Below, in pieces: positions 42,781 to 54,924 of a stretch of DNA of 64,000 nucleotides (positions are counted from its first letter, which is position 1; the number at the start of each line of letters is the position of its first letter). The translations under genes were made by a program, and so were the position numbers. The DNA comes from Thysanoteuthis rhombus (Eukaryota; Mollusca; Cephalopoda; Oegopsida; Thysanoteuthidae): assembly GCA_963457665.1 (NCBI GenBank), contig OY735231.1, positions 41,154,024 through 41,218,023 of the forward strand. Reading direction: 5' to 3'. Under the pieces are notes generated by a model. The model had not been told where the DNA came from, searched no databases, and was given only the letters and a program-made list of their open reading frames with translations.

Positions 42781-43190
42781 TGCACCTTCACTAAAGTTCC
42801 GCTACCTCTTTCACATCCGTAGGAGAAGCAAAAATTATGGGAGTAAACTCAGAAACTCCAGTGTAAAGCCCCTCAATGCGGTTGGATGTCAACTTGGACT
42901 CCCATCCAGCAGCTTCTGCGGCCAAGCAGGTGCCAAATGTATCGACCCGTTCTGCTAACCATTCGAATTTATCAGCGAGGCCGAGAGGGGGGATTCTGCC
43001 GACTGGACATCCAAGGAAACAACTTGCCTTGGATTTTACTCTGCTGAGGCCACTCTAGTTACTCTGCTAGTGCCTGTAGGCTGCAGCTCAATTATCAACC
43101 CATCTCAGGTGCACGCTCTTTTGTTTTCCCAAGACAGAGAAAGGTCAGCTACAACAACAAATTGGTAAATTGGTCACCGCTTCTCCATTT
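42781..43190. other. GC-richer unclassified segment
   Basis: Local G+C is clearly higher than its surroundings ('ccgaggcagaa'-like words and 'ggccgagaggggggattctg'). Two 60-codon forward ORFs overlap in different frames without recognisable motifs. Possibly an unrecognised repeat or a decayed exon. Confidence 0.35.
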
Positions 43191-43404
43191 TCTTAAGATT
43201 ATAGATTTGATGGTTAACAGTGGAGACTGCGAAACATCCTGGGAGACTACTCGACTGGAGATCTTCCTGCGATAATTCAGTCAACTTTTTGCTCCTTTAT
43301 CGACTTGGGTATCAACTTTATAATTGATCCAGTGAGATTGATCATTTTAACGCTTTGAATTATTTTGGTTTGAGAAATTATATTCTATGCTTTTTGATGT
43401 CAAT
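43191..43404. other. Spacer
   Basis: No feature recognised. Confidence 0.5.
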
Positions 43405-43850
43405 TAAAAAACTGTCAACCAAAACTATCATTGAAGCATAGTTTTCTTCAGTTTTTAAGCAGATCTGGCTGGTTATGTATTTATTTTTCGCCCGTACAGT
43501 TCTCACCAAAGAAGGTGGACGAGCTGAAAAAATCCACTCCTTACAATATATGTAGAAAAAAGACCACTGTTTTCGCTTTTTGGAAATTTCACCTTAGCAG
43601 TTTTTTTATGAGGAAGGGTTAAATCTTCAATGTAAATTTATGATAAATTAGTCCTTTGGTTAGCATTCGGCAGAATTCACGCTCGGTTTTCAGAAATTCG
43701 AACCATTTTAGTGATCACTGCTAAACAGAAGAGAGAATTTATTTATTGAGTACATTTTTTTCTAATTTTTAATTGATCATCCCAACACGGCATGATACAA
43801 AAATACTTTGCTGGCATGACAATTTCTATTGTAACCAGACCAGTTTATTT
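43405..43850 (+). repeat. Rep-A interspersed repeat, forward copy
   Basis: 'aaactgtcaaccaaaactat', 'agttttcttcagtttttaag', 'tttagtgatcactgctaaac', 'tttaattgatcatcccaaca' and 'ttgtaaccagaccag'. Both ends are visible. Confidence 0.8.
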
Positions 43851-45970
43851 TTCGTTTTGTTTCAACTTTAAAAATCCTTTGATGAATATTCAGTTCCAGG
43901 TCATCCAGACTTGATAATCCTTCCTCAACATCTGTTCGGTTCTTTTGACATCAATGCTCTTCTTTCCGACGAATGGTAGATTTTCGCTTCTATTTCTGAA
44001 CAGCAATATGGACACCAAGGTATTAAATGATTCGGATACCTGGTCAAAATGGCAATTGACCAACCACTTTGAGTGACTCTAATGTCAGAAATCCAGATGT
44101 CCAGGCAAGAAGATGACCTTGCAGTCGTTGGATTGCGGGCGTGGCAGAAATGCTAAATTTCTACATCCCATCTGTCACAAAGTGATCAATCAAGTCATTA
44201 ACCATCGTTTCCATGACACCTCACTTCTCAGATCAAGAACAAAAAATGATCACTTGTAATTGACTCATTAGAGGTAAGCAATATATAGATTTGTGATAGT
44301 GATGAACATATGGGTATGGATTAATTGTTAATTCCACAGTGTGTGGGTAAAATGACAATATCGGAAGACTGTTTAAGACAAATAACTCTTTATTCATATT
44401 AGCGATTACTTTTGTTTGTTCACTTTTCAATATACTTTATGGATTACCATTGTTCCGACTCTAATCCTCCCCTCTGACACTCTTCCTTCTGGAAGTTTCG
44501 CAGTAGCTGGACGAGTCTATTACTGTAGTACGTATTGTAGATTTATTGAACTGCAATCCATGTATTTTGTCTCGTACGGGTCCCTTCCAGTTGGCAAGTT
44601 TCCGTGGGTGTTTTCAGACGAGATGCATTAATTTGGATTTTTCTGCTTCATAATCCAAGTAATATTTTTTTTTTGTTGATTATTTCGTCGATTGTTATTT
44701 CTCATGTATTCATATTTTATTTCAAATTGTGGGTTTAAATTTTGTTTTATGCTCCCATTTGCTTCCCTGCAAATGCCATTATTATTCACTGCTACCCATA
44801 AAAGACCTGTTTAAAACTGATGCTGGGTGTAGGTTGATCTGTTATTTATATGTATATATGTTATCTATCATCTCATCCTTTTCTCCACAAAACAGCATTT
44901 GCTGTTTTGTCGATCTTCGCCCTGAATAGTTTATCCTGATGTATTTGTTTTCGGTTTCCATGATGAGGATTTCTGTTTCTCTCTTCAGCGATTCTTTGCG
45001 AAGCCATGTCTATGATGTATCATCTGTGATACTTTCTTTCTTTCCAATCGTTTATGGAGTCTTTCATTCTCATTTATATTCCCTAGTTTTCATCAACGTC
45101 TCTTTTGCTATATCTTAATTATTTGTCGTCCCGCGTCGAGCGTTTTCCCGAATATATTCAAAGCTTGCGATTATGAGTTTTTCTGATTCTTTTTTTGCAA
45201 TTTGAACAGTCTTCTATTCCGACAGGTTCTTTCATGCGTCTGCATATATATACCAGGTATCTGGTTAATTACTTAAATGGGGGGGGGCCTACCGATGTTT
45301 AATCTGGAAATTAGGAATTATTTACCCAAACGTGTGAATCTAAAAATATTTTTCAGTATAAATCTATTTGCAGCGAAGAAAAAAAACATAAATAGAGTTT
45401 GTAGTCGATGGAGAAAAATTAGCAGACTACGGCCAGAAGTAGGTGGTTGTTGCGAGGCAACTTCTGAACTGATACTATTTGTTGAAGTTTCAACGGGATC
45501 ACACAATTACGAAATTGTTTACGTATGGATAAATCATACAAATATATATTTCAGTATAAATATATTTATTGTCGTCGGCAAGATAAACAAGGTGCTACTT
45601 GACCTTTCTTCCTTTTCAGGTACTTTGAAATACTTTAGTTTTCAGTCTGACCTAAAACTTCTCGGAACCCTTTGAAAAAATAGTTTAAAACCGGACCGAG
45701 TAAAATATGTTTGGCATAGAACCATTTTCTTGGGGCAAAACGTAAGTTTCAGGGGAGAGTCGACACACGCGAGTCCAAGTCAGGGACTCGTGGGTCGGTG
45801 GCAATCGAGGTGACCCCAGGGCGCCTTTTTCGTTTGCTACTATCTTTTTTTGAAATTGGGGAGGGCGTGACACCATTCTCAATTTTCTATCCTAATCACA
45901 CGGTCAAAGGTACCCTCAGTTAGCTGCCAAGAGCATAGAGAAATCAGTCCTAATGAAGTGTTTTCTACAC
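43851..45970. other. AT-rich DNA, nothing recognised
   Basis: Several 60-130-codon ORFs lie here on both strands (the longest 45277-45675, forward), but none shows a family motif. The longest begins in a poly-G run and is Ile/Asn/Phe-rich towards its end. No interspersed repeat copy was recognised. Confidence 0.45.
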
Positions 45971-46062
45971 TCTTCGCTTATCCCGGGAATCGAACCTGGA
46001 TCCTTTTGCATATAAGTCAGAAAACATGACTATCGTACCATCTGAGCGGAGGAAATAACAAG
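45971..46062 (-). repeat. tRNA-like pseudogene or SINE head
   Basis: The reverse strand reads 'cgctcagatggtacgatagt' (D-arm/A box), a stretch including 'ctgacttatatgc' at the anticodon position, and 'ccaggttcgattcccggg' (T-arm/B box). The T stem has one mismatch. The presumed acceptor strands do not pair, so this is not a functional tRNA gene. Confidence 0.6.
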
Positions 46063-46354
46063 AAAAAAGACAATTTTCTATCACTAAAAGATATCTGTCA
46101 CCATTTTCACGCCCGTGTTGTTCAGTTCTTTTATATGGTTGGTTTTGACATATTGCAAAAGCCCATTGACATGTTCGGTTACATTTTTCACTTATGCCCG
46201 TAAGGGATGGTAGTGGATTATTCTCTTCTTTCATTGTTTTCTTTCAGGATTTTTTGTATCCAAGCTTTCATCTTTACCACTTGGAGTGACCGCTTGCTGC
46301 AATCAATTTTGGTTATCTCTTCCCAAAGGTTTCAGCGATCAATGCAGACATTTT
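46063..46354. other. Spacer
   Basis: No feature recognised. Confidence 0.5.
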
Positions 46355-46752
46355 TATCAGAGACAGTTAACCCAAACTGCCAACGTGCGTTTCTTCAGTT
46401 TTTAAATGATTCTGCCTGCCTGAATGCCTACGTAAGTTTGTGTCACGTGAACAGGCCACATAAATGAAGCTAGATGGCAGAACATTCAAACATCTACTAC
46501 ATCGCTTGAAAAACACCCCCCATCAGTATTACGTAAGGTTCGATTTACAATGTAATTTTATGTTACCTTATTTTGTGCCTAGCAGCGTTCACGCTTGTTT
46601 TGAAAATTCAGACTTTCTAGTGATGCAACAAAAAGTGATAGAAGTAATCTATTTATCGATCACACCGTTTTCTAATGTTTTAATTGATCTACCCCAACAC
46701 AACATTCACCCAAAAAACATTGGTCAAGTGATGGTTTCTATTGAGTGACGGA
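46355..46752 (+). repeat. Rep-A interspersed repeat, well-preserved forward copy
   Basis: Carries both ends and the middle: 'gacagttaacccaaactgcc', 'gtttcttcagtttttaaatg', 'cgttcacgcttgttttgaaa', 'attgatctaccccaacacaa', 'ggtcaagtgatggtttctat' and 'gagtgacggaccagatct'. At about 390-400 bp it helps set family length. Confidence 0.85.
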
Positions 46753-47720
46753 CCAGATCTTTTCTTCATTATTATTGTTCCTCAATCTGCATTACTCTTT
46801 TGAATGATCATTAACTGTGTTTTGTTTTCTCATTATCAAAACAATCCTATCAAATCACCGTAAGCCCACCAGTGGACAAGACGACAAACCACCAAAATGG
46901 GCGACAGATTCTCCTCTCTTTCAGTGTGTGTGCGTGTATGTATGTGTGTGCCCGGGTGCACCTGGTCACGTTTTTGGGGACACAACCTTGTAAATATGCC
47001 GGAGTATACCACTGTGCATCAACTAAAAATCTTTTCAAAAAGAAATGCTTTCATTGGTATCAATGACCATTTTGGACCAACAATGCCCAATTTTTTTTTA
47101 GATGTCTTTTCAAAAAAAGATCTATTCTTATATGATTGTACATAGTTCTTTTTAGAAAATTAGTTCTAGTTAACGCATGGGATACGGTGAATCATCTACG
47201 CGAGGTGTTGATATACGGATTACTTTTAGTTAATTAATGTTATTCGTTTGAAAAAAAATGATTTACACAATCTGTTGAGTTACTGTATAAATATAATAAG
47301 GTTTATAAATCAATTCATTAATTTCAATATATTAAAACTCTATTCGTTGAACAGATGAAAAATATGATTGCCAACCTCGTCGTTAGCATAATTATTGCCA
47401 TCATTCTTCCGCTTAAGAAATCAAAAAAAATCAATCACAAAGGACAACAAACGAAATTCAATAAAATTACAAAATAAAAAAATTGCTATCATTACAGCAA
47501 GAAATGTAATTTCAATTTTTTTTCCTTTCTTAGGTAATGTGTTAAACAACGAACAAGAAGGATAAGCTCGACTAATTCTATCGCAACTGAAGATGATTCT
47601 TTTGGACTGAATCTGTAATATCTTTTTAAATAGTCTAGGTATATATGACTAGTCAGTTGAGAGGACAACCACTCTGTAATCGTTACATTGTGATTTCAAA
47701 TCACAGCTGGGAAATATGAT
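46753..47720. other. AT-rich DNA with a short (TG)n tract
   Basis: TG-rich at 46924-46951. At about 47650-47715, 'gtcagttgagaggacaacca' and 'gatttcaaatcacagc' are faintly tRNA-like. No gene supported. Confidence 0.4.
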
Positions 47721-48140
47721 TTTTAGGTAAAGGTTTAATTGAATGTCACATCAAAGATGGCAAAGGGTTTTATCTATTTTTAATGTGTGTTTGTTCATGC
47801 CTTTTTGTGTTACACTGCTCCTGGCCAATACATTTTGTTTACAGACATTAAAATTGGCATCAGCACTCTACTGGGACAGCCTCAGAAATTATGGGGGAGG
47901 CTTGTTGAATTATGGGGGGGGGGACTTGTCGATCGTTTAGGGGCTTTATTCTGACTGATATAGTCCATCAATAGCATTCGCATTCTCCAGATTTTTTTTA
48001 CTCTATTCCAGATGATTCCATATGGAGAACGCCAGTGATGTCATAAATAGAATTTATTCTGACCATATTTAATTGTTAATGGGATTTGGGGGGGGCAAAT
48101 TTTGTCGCTACAGTTGTTAAATTATTGACTATGATGGCGA
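47721..48140 (+). repeat. Rep-B interspersed repeat, near full-length copy
   Basis: 'atcaaagatggcaaagggtt', 'ctgctcctggccaatacatt', 'tacagacattaaaattggca', 'ggagaacgccagtgatgtca' and 'ctacagttgttaaattattg' are collinear with the 32.7- and 56.3-kb copies. A poly-G interruption lies at 47917-47925. Confidence 0.8.
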
Positions 48141-48570
48141 GTTTGATTTTTTTTCTCTGTTTACAAAAAACATGAAAATAGTACAAAATGAAAATTAAAT
48201 TCTGTGCGCGTTTTTTTTTTTTTTTGTTTATTAACTGATTGTGTGACCCAGTAGAATAAGCTTCCGTCATCATTTCGGTAATGTCACAATAGGAAAAAAG
48301 ATATCTCAAATATCTCAAATTTTCAAATATCTCCTCAATGAACTCTTCCGTTTAGAATCAATCATCTCTTTGGTAACAGAATTCATGGCGTCGTTCGAAT
48401 TGCATGTGCGTATGCGAATTGGAAATAATGCTTAGATAAGGAACTGAGCAGTAATGAAGTATGAGCCGGGGGATTTCACTCTGGTGTGCGCTGATAAAAT
48501 CGGGAAAAAAAGATGCTGTTACTTTTTATGGTGATTGTGCATGCGCAGTAGTCACATAATTGTTGAACAC
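48141..48570. other. AT-rich spacer
   Basis: A short 'atctcaaatatctcaaat' direct repeat at 48302-48320. Otherwise nothing recognised. Confidence 0.45.
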
Positions 48571-48838
48571 TATCAACAAAAACTGTTACCATTTGAGCCG
48601 AACATTTACTCCTCATTTTGTCTGAAGAAAACTTTTATTTCATATCTCATCCCCGGAGGAGTTCAATTTAAGTTATAAGTTTATACTGAATTGATGCCTT
48701 AGTTTGTGTCCAGAAACATCCACGTTTGTTATTTGAATATTCTGAATTTTTAGGGATCGTAGCCCCCAAGAAGGGCTAGAGAATTTCCATTTCTTTCAAT
48801 TGTGATGGCTTCAGTTCAGTGATTAACCAGACTGGTCT
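48571..48838 (+). repeat. Rep-A interspersed repeat, internally deleted copy
   Basis: 'aacactatcaacaaaaactg', 'gccttagtttgtgtccagaa', 'catccacgtttgttatttga' and the end 'gtgattaaccagactgg' are present; the 'gatcaccccaacac' region is missing. Confidence 0.7.
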
Positions 48839-49934
48839 TTGTATTTGGTTAAATTTCGTTTCAACACAAACAAACTACCGTTCTTCTATATCTTTTTAAA
48901 ATTTGTTCATTCCTTTTATTCCGTTCAGTTTTTGGCGACGCTTTTCCTCCTATAGTTTTCGGTATATCAACGATATTCCAATGCTAATTGTTGTCTCCTG
49001 ATGCCGTTCATTAAGTACTTTTTTTTCAAGTTAAATTTTGGTCTTTCATGTACAATGTGTGTAATGCTAAAGCGGACCCTTGCTTTCCGTCATTGGAATA
49101 TCTGCTTTGGGAAATCTTTTTTAGTCGATCTGATACATCAAAGGTGTTCTCGCTTTTGTTGAATTGCACTGACGATGCTGTAGACTTTAATTTGGTTGTC
49201 TCGAAAACATGACTGGTTTATTGCCACCTGATGGTGCGAAACAAGATTCTTCCAGTAATTGCACCTGGTGTAGTTTTTCGTGAAAGAACTCGATTCTGAG
49301 TGGAATGCAACATTCCTGAGTATGTGCACAATTCAGTGAGAGACGATGATCTTATTTTTGTTGTTGATACATTGGAAAGGGTGTCATGTAATGAAAATGT
49401 GTCACACGTCATTATCTGTTTATCTCAAAGCAATATTTATCATATCTAATCATAAATTTACTTCGAGACAAACTAATGAATTTAGGTGTAACAAATTACA
49501 CTGAAAAAAGTTTCACCTGGTAAAACTTTTGAATTGCTCTAATTTGTCACAATTAAATTCATCAGTTTATCCTGGAGAAATATGTATATTTAATCATAAG
49601 TTTTCTTTGAGACATAATAATAAACTTAGGTTGACAATTTTATTTTCTCAACTAAGTAATTTTTTCAAGTTGGTCTGATTTTAACCTATTTCAGACAATA
49701 TCAGCCATTCTAAAAACGGTTTTTAGCTTTAAGTAAGAAACCATACTCGGCAAAACTTATCTTTCACTTATTTTCCTCTTTCGATCTGCACGCCCACTAT
49801 ATCAGCAAATTAGAGGCCTGCTCCCACAAATAAAACCATTAAGTACGCCCCTTCACTTATTACTTTGTTACCAGTGTACATAAAGCTGTATTTTATACCG
49901 ATAAGTATACACTTTATTTGAAAGGTTTGATGCG
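48839..49934. other. AT-rich DNA, nothing recognised
   Basis: A pair of similar segments near 49450-49500 and 49555-49640 ('gagacaaactaatgaattta' and 'gagacataataataaactta') suggests an old local duplication. No gene. Confidence 0.4.
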
Positions 49935-50070
49935 ATCGTAACGGCTCGGATAATGGAACCGGCGAACTGAGTTCAAACTCTGACCGGGGTGTTCTATGTG
50001 CAATTTGCACTAATGCACTTAGGAGAGGCATGAATCTATTTCATCTCTCAGCTGTAGATAAATTAGCAGG
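49935..50070 (+). repeat. SINE-U, copy 3
   Basis: 'cggataatggaaccggcgaa', 'gagttcaaactctgaccggg', 'tgcactaatgcacttaggag' and 'aggcatgaatctatttcatc' match the 16.2- and 21.3-kb copies. The sequence to about 50340 may be further body, but it has no partner here. Confidence 0.65.
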
Positions 50071-51595
50071 GCATATTGGGCTCTCTATCCTTGGGATGGC
50101 AACCAGTCTAAGAGAAAGACAACTCTAATTCAAGACCAGGGTATGATGCTCCTTAAGGAGGGTGAACACCTAATTTGACGTCTTTCAGGCGGGACCTTTG
50201 CCAAGCTGATGGTTGACGTAACACTCTGTTTAGGACTTCGACAGGCTGAGATTAGTCTTTTGGTAACTGGGCGTCCTGAAATCTCCATACGCTTCACCCA
50301 GGCATGCACCCAGTAGGGGACGTTCAAATGTCTGTAAGGTATTGTTGACTAAATTTCTTGTTTTCATTTTGTATTGAATTTAAAAGAAGCAAGAAACCGA
50401 GATGTAGACTATTTGGCCTTGGGCTGTACTGTCGTTAAATTGTTGTAAGTGGGTTTTGTTCATGATCACGAATGGAAAAATATCTGATATTATTTCCTTC
50501 AATTATATAGGAACAGAATTGATTGTTCACTTAGATATTGAATAAGATATCATAAAATTAAATGAGGAGAGTTCTTACGTTAACACAAGAACCATAAGTT
50601 CTATGATGCGTCCAATACCCAATGTGATAGTAGTAACGGGACGAGGAGAAGGAAGAAGAATGAGTTGTCTTTCTTGAGTCTCATACGTAAAAAAAATCGT
50701 TAATGGCCATTTTTGGCATTTTTTAAAATCATTTTTTGGCTCTTTAAATAAAAAGTTGCAGAGCTCGTACATTTGACTGTGATGTCAGAACAGCTGGTAA
50801 AAGAATAATTGATTAGAGTAGATGCTTTTTTAATGATGTCATATCACTGAATGTCATCACTCATCTCCCTTCCTTCCTCTGTCTACTTTTCAACGTAACA
50901 GGGCCCGACAGACCAACCAAACAGTGTCTCGCTGAGATATGTCGACACATCAAAAAATAATACTACCAAGTAACCTTTTCATGAATAGATTCAGTGATCA
51001 AGGAGAAAATACCGAATGTTTTAATAAATATTATCGGGATTTAAACAACAAAAAAAACTTTATAGAGTTGTTCCCCTTTGCTAAACGTCGTGACAGACAG
51101 ACAAACGTATTGCTTATTATAATAAAAAATATAGATGGATGATTGAGACATAAATTTGCGTAGATGTGGATTTTCCTACGTAGCTTATACAAAACTAGTG
51201 CATATTTTTTCTGCATTGATAAATATGAACGTTGGTCACGCAACATGATATTGAATCATTCGGAAAGGGGTACATGTTTGCATCCATCCGAGTTAGCAAG
51301 GTGAAAAGCAATAGAATCACGGCACATTGATTTTAGCATCTATCTTCTCCTAGCCCTTCTACCTAGATTCATCACTACTGTTATTGATAGTTATACGAGT
51401 TTCTTGGAAAACCATAACGTGAGTTCTCCACTTTCAGACCACAGGTCTTCTTCATATTAAAGATTTAGCAAATAGAAGTCTGTTTCCAGTTCTGTCCTGA
51501 AAAGCAGAAGCCATAAAGTATTCTGAGATATCGTCATCCAAACTGACCGCCATATATGAGAAAGAGAAAGAATACCGGATCTGGTAGGAGTAGAT
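50071..51595. other. AT-rich DNA, nothing recognised
   Basis: Short unsupported ORFs only. The reverse 65-codon ORF at 50130-50327 lies in a GC-richer patch but shows no motif. Confidence 0.4.
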
Positions 51596-52120
51596 AAGGA
51601 AAGCTGGACTTACCAAATAATAGACCTGCGGATCATAGAGTGTATACAAAAGTGTGAAAAACTAGAAAAATTCAATGACTTGGCCCTGAGAAAGGCGTGG
51701 AACATGAATGTCAGGTTGATATCAATAATAGTGGGTACGCTGGGAACTGTGCCGAAGCCATTGACGTCAAGATTGGAGGAGTTGTGGATAAGAAAGAGGA
51801 GTGAGACAATGCAGACCACAGCGCTGCTGGTATTTGCAGGGAATTCTATGGAGGAGAACTCTAGAAAGCTGAAACTGAAGTCCTTGAGTCTAAAAGCACC
51901 CGTCAAGTCACCAACAATGGATAAATAGTTAGAATTAACCTATCATCAGTATTACAGAACCGGGAGGAAGTTTGGATGCCTGATGTAAAAATACAGAAAA
52001 AGAAAGGACAGAGACTGTTCAAGCCATGGTAGAGCTTGGGTCGGTGAGAATACTGAGGAAGGTGCTGCAGATCTGAGGAGATCCGTTTTTGCCCTATCTT
52101 CTGTCACAACCATCATATAC
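51596..52120 (+). pseudogene. LINE C-terminal fragment (same broad family as 31.1 kb)
   Basis: Forward frame from about 51600: 'YQIIDLRIIECIQKCEKL', then 'LALRKAWNMNVRLISIIV', 'GTLGTVPKPLTSRLEELW' and 'RKRSETMQTTALL'. This is the characteristic C-terminal region of many invertebrate LINE ORF2 proteins (cysteine-rich/zinc-like tail following the RT). RT itself is absent, so the copy is 5'-truncated. After a stop near 51928 the non-coding 3' part runs to an AAT-rich tail. Confidence 0.8.
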
Positions 52121-52149
52121 CTAGTGTTAACATGCAAATACAGGAAATG

Positions 52150-52315
52150 ACAATTATCCCAGTAATGAAATTGAAAATGATAATAATAAAAAACAACAAC
52201 AATAATGATAAAGAATATACTAATTATTATCATTATTATTATTATTACTATTATTATAATCATTATTATCATTGTTATCATCATTATTATCATAATTATT
52301 ATCATTATTGAAAGA
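52150..52315. repeat. AAT/ATT-rich LINE tail
   Basis: 'gataataataaaaaacaaca', then 'attattatcattattattat'. It is consistent with the tail of the preceding LINE and parallels 54.6 kb. Confidence 0.85.
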
Positions 52316-52479
52316 ACTTGAAGAAAAAGAATAAAAGTAAAAAAAAAGAAATTAGGTGAAGTACAAGTATGTTTCATTGTTTCTGCTTATACCTTCTTTG
52401 AGGAAATTGTAGGGTTAGATACAACCGGAAATTCGTCTGTAAGACCCACCTCCAGCTTGCCAGGCTAATCATACCATTG
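52316..52479. other. Spacer
   Basis: No feature recognised. Confidence 0.5.
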
Positions 52480-52764
52480 TTCTGCTGGTATACCTGGTAT
52501 TCCCTAATATTCCTATCGAGATACTGACCAGGCTCGACGATGCTTAATGTAGGTGACCTTAAAAAAAATATTGTATCAAAACAACATGATTTGGGCCTCA
52601 ACCCTTTAGCCTCGCATACCGGTCCTGCAATCCTAATCCTTGAGCTGAGTGTCTAGCCGGTCGGCATTGAGCAACATTTTGGCCGTCTTGACTCGCCGGC
52701 AGATTGAACCACGCCAAACCAGCCCGGACATGAGCACTCTACCACTCAAGCACTGTGATCGGTG
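52480..52764 (-). repeat. Composite tRNA+5S SINE, reverse copy (copy 4)
   Basis: The reverse-strand head (52764-52690) reads 'cttgagtggtagagtgctca', 'gcgtggttcaatctgccgg'. The linker contains 'ggattaggattgcagg'. The 5S-like body (52597-52480) shows plus-strand landmarks 'tcgagatactgaccaggctc', 'gacgatgcttaa' and 'tacctggtattccct'; its 5' part is disrupted by an A-rich insertion. Confidence 0.8.
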
Positions 52765-53005
52765 ATGAAAGATGAGTATGATATCGAAATGAAAAAAAAT
52801 ATCCGTTGAGTAAAACAATTTAATCACCTGTATCATTATTTGACCTCTAAGAATAATGGAAACATAGCCTGACAAAAAAACTTAAGTAAATAATCTTTTC
52901 TCATATCAATATGTCAGAGAAAATCCAAACATACATAAATGAAAACAATATCTCCAGATGTTTGCTGAGTAGATATATACAACACAGACAGCTGTTCACA
53001 AGTAA
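52765..53005. other. Spacer
   Basis: No feature recognised. Confidence 0.5.
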
Positions 53006-53108
53006 CTACGGCTTAATCGCGTTGAGTACATCGGTTCTCATACGATCACCGGAGTTAAGCAACATATGGTTGATGGGTGACCGCCAGGGAATAGCAGGTG
53101 ATGTAAGC
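53006..53108 (+). pseudogene. 5S rRNA-like element, best-preserved control region
   Basis: 'ctacggcttaatcgcgttga', 'atcggttctcatacgatcac', 'cggagttaagcaaca' and 'gatgggtgaccgccagggaa' follow 5S rRNA closely; about 8 bases are missing after 'aagcaacat'. No tRNA-like head upstream. Confidence 0.8.
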
Positions 53109-53834
53109 AGCTAGCATCATATAGAGAGCCTACTATAGCGATCCAGTTATTTTCCTCCCAGGCAGAGACTGATCTCTACACTTCGCTCATTCAGCTTCCC
53201 CTTTTCAATCCTACACCATGAAGGAAAATAGCCGTTGGGGATAACAATCTGGAATCCGCGTTAGTGTTTGACCAATGAGAATAATCGAAAAAAAGCAAGG
53301 CGGAAAATATAGGTAAGCAACCTTTCCTGAAATCAATACGTTTGATCAAAGAAAATCCTATATACGTTATGGAAACAATCTCCTCAGATGTTTTCAGAAT
53401 AGATAGATAACCCAGAGATTCAATCAACAAGTTTTGAGTTAGGGTATCTCCACAGCTTCCTGTAAAGACAGAAATGACAACAGCAAAGCTACAAATGATA
53501 TTATAAACAAAGAACAAACAGTGTCATTGCAGTCCCCACGCGATCGAACGTTGACGTAAACATAGGCAGGATACTACAAAAACAGAAATAAAAACCTGTG
53601 GAAAGTGAAAGCGAAAGCGAAAGTGAAGGTAGCTGCAATCGTTGGGAGAACACAAGGGACAAAAACGGAAAGGATGTAGAATAAATTGAAAGGAGTTGAT
53701 ATGAGGGAAAAAAAAGAATTTCTATTCTACACACATGAAGCATCCTCTGAAAAGAACTTGAGATTTCTAAAGGCTGCTTGTTTCCAAATGTCATCAAATG
53801 AAATATATTGCCAAGAGTTCAGTATATTGTTGTA
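53109..53834. other. AT-rich DNA, nothing recognised
   Basis: A short purine tract ('gtgaaagcgaaagcgaaagt') at 53607-53626 and unsupported reverse ORFs. Confidence 0.45.
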
Positions 53835-53934
53835 GTTTTCATCATCATCATCATTATTATTACTATTATTACTACTGTTATTATTATTATTACTATTATT
53901 ATTATCATCATTATTATTATTATCATTAAAAGAA

Positions 53935-53965
<31 letters not shown>

Positions 53966-53970
53966 AAGAA
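53835..53970. repeat. (ATT)n/(ATC)n followed by (GAA)n microsatellite
   Basis: ATT/ATC/ACT trinucleotides run into about twelve GAA units. ORFs rich in Ile or Arg here are artefacts. On the reverse strand the first part could be another LINE tail. Confidence 0.9.
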
Positions 53971-53995
53971 TCTATCGTAAAGAATTTTCCAAAGA

Positions 53996-54825
53996 GCTGT
54001 GTTCGTTTCACATACAATTATCTGGGATTTCACGATTCACTTAGATCAGACACTCCAGGCAAGAAAACCAGATTTCATAGTTTTGAACAAAGAGAAGAGA
54101 ATGTGCCAAATGATAGATTTTGCTACACCAGCATACCACAAGGTGAAGGTGGGGAAGGAACCAAAGAGAAAGACTGAAAGAACAGAGAGTCTCTGGGTGA
54201 GAGCAATTGAAAATGGGAGAGAATGAAATGCATGAAAAATTTTAGGACCTTGCCAAGGAGCTGATAAAAGTGTGAAACAAATAATAGTTGATGTGCCTTG
54301 GACCGACCTCATAACACCAGGAGCGACATTAGGTGAATAAAAAATTAAAGGAAGAGGCGATATTGTTTGGATCACAGCGTTGCTAGTGTCTGCAAGTGTA
54401 CTCAGTTAATTATGATTGATCCTCTATGATTTAAAAACAGTCGACATTTTTTATGACAGTGGTAGACAACTGGGCAACCGGTGTGAAACTATAAACTGCA
54501 GTATCACTGTGGCCTATGAGTACTAGGGGAGAAGGGCTGGAGATTTGAGAAGACTTGCTGTCACTTAAACTCCAGCGGTTACCACCAGGCAACTGATGTG
54601 AGATTGCAAATAATAATAAGAATAAGGAGAATGATAAGAAGAAGAATGAGGATGATAACACTGATAATAATAAGAATAATACCAATAATAATGATAACAC
54701 TAGTAATAACAATGAAAATGATAACACTAATGATAATAGAAAGAATACTACAACTACGAATAATAATGATAATAATATTAATGATGATTATGATAATATT
54801 AATATTGATATAATAATATTACCGT
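53996..54825 (+). pseudogene. LINE C-terminal fragment with 3' UTR and AAT-rich tail
   Basis: The forward frame reads 'IIWDFTIHLDQTLQARKPDF', then 'VLNKEKRMCQMIDFATPAYH' and 'KVKVGKEPKRK'. This is the 'WDF-T...QARRPD...IIDFAVP' block of a common LINE ORF2 C-terminus. The frame decays towards 54400. The 3' UTR at about 54460-54600 has 'ctggagatttgagaagactt', 'gctgtcacttaaactccagc' and 'ttaccaccaggcaactgatg', shared with the reverse-strand copy at 30.7 kb. An imperfect AATAAG/AATGAT tail fills 54600-54825. Clade uncertain. Confidence 0.8.
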
Positions 54826-54924
54826 GACCCAATGCATGGAATGACGGAATGTTGGGTTAGAGATTGTGTCGATAGTCATTGAACTTTGAAAACAGAAAGT
54901 GTAGGCGGAACAAATATTCGAAAA
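54826..54924. other. Spacer
   Basis: No feature recognised. Confidence 0.5.

Noticed and set aside
45277-45675. 132-codon forward ORF
   Set aside because: Begins in a poly-G run, AT-biased composition, no motif or signal; kept as unsupported.
45971-46062. Functional tRNA gene
   Set aside because: A- and B-box-like segments are present, but acceptor strands do not pair and the anticodon arm is not convincing; reported as tRNA-like only.
51952-52377. 141-codon reverse ORF with Ile/Met run
   Set aside because: Antisense of a LINE 3' end and its AAT-rich tail.
53006-53108. Functional 5S rRNA gene
   Set aside because: Missing bases in the middle, no T-run terminator in the right place and no tandem array; treated as 5S-like element.
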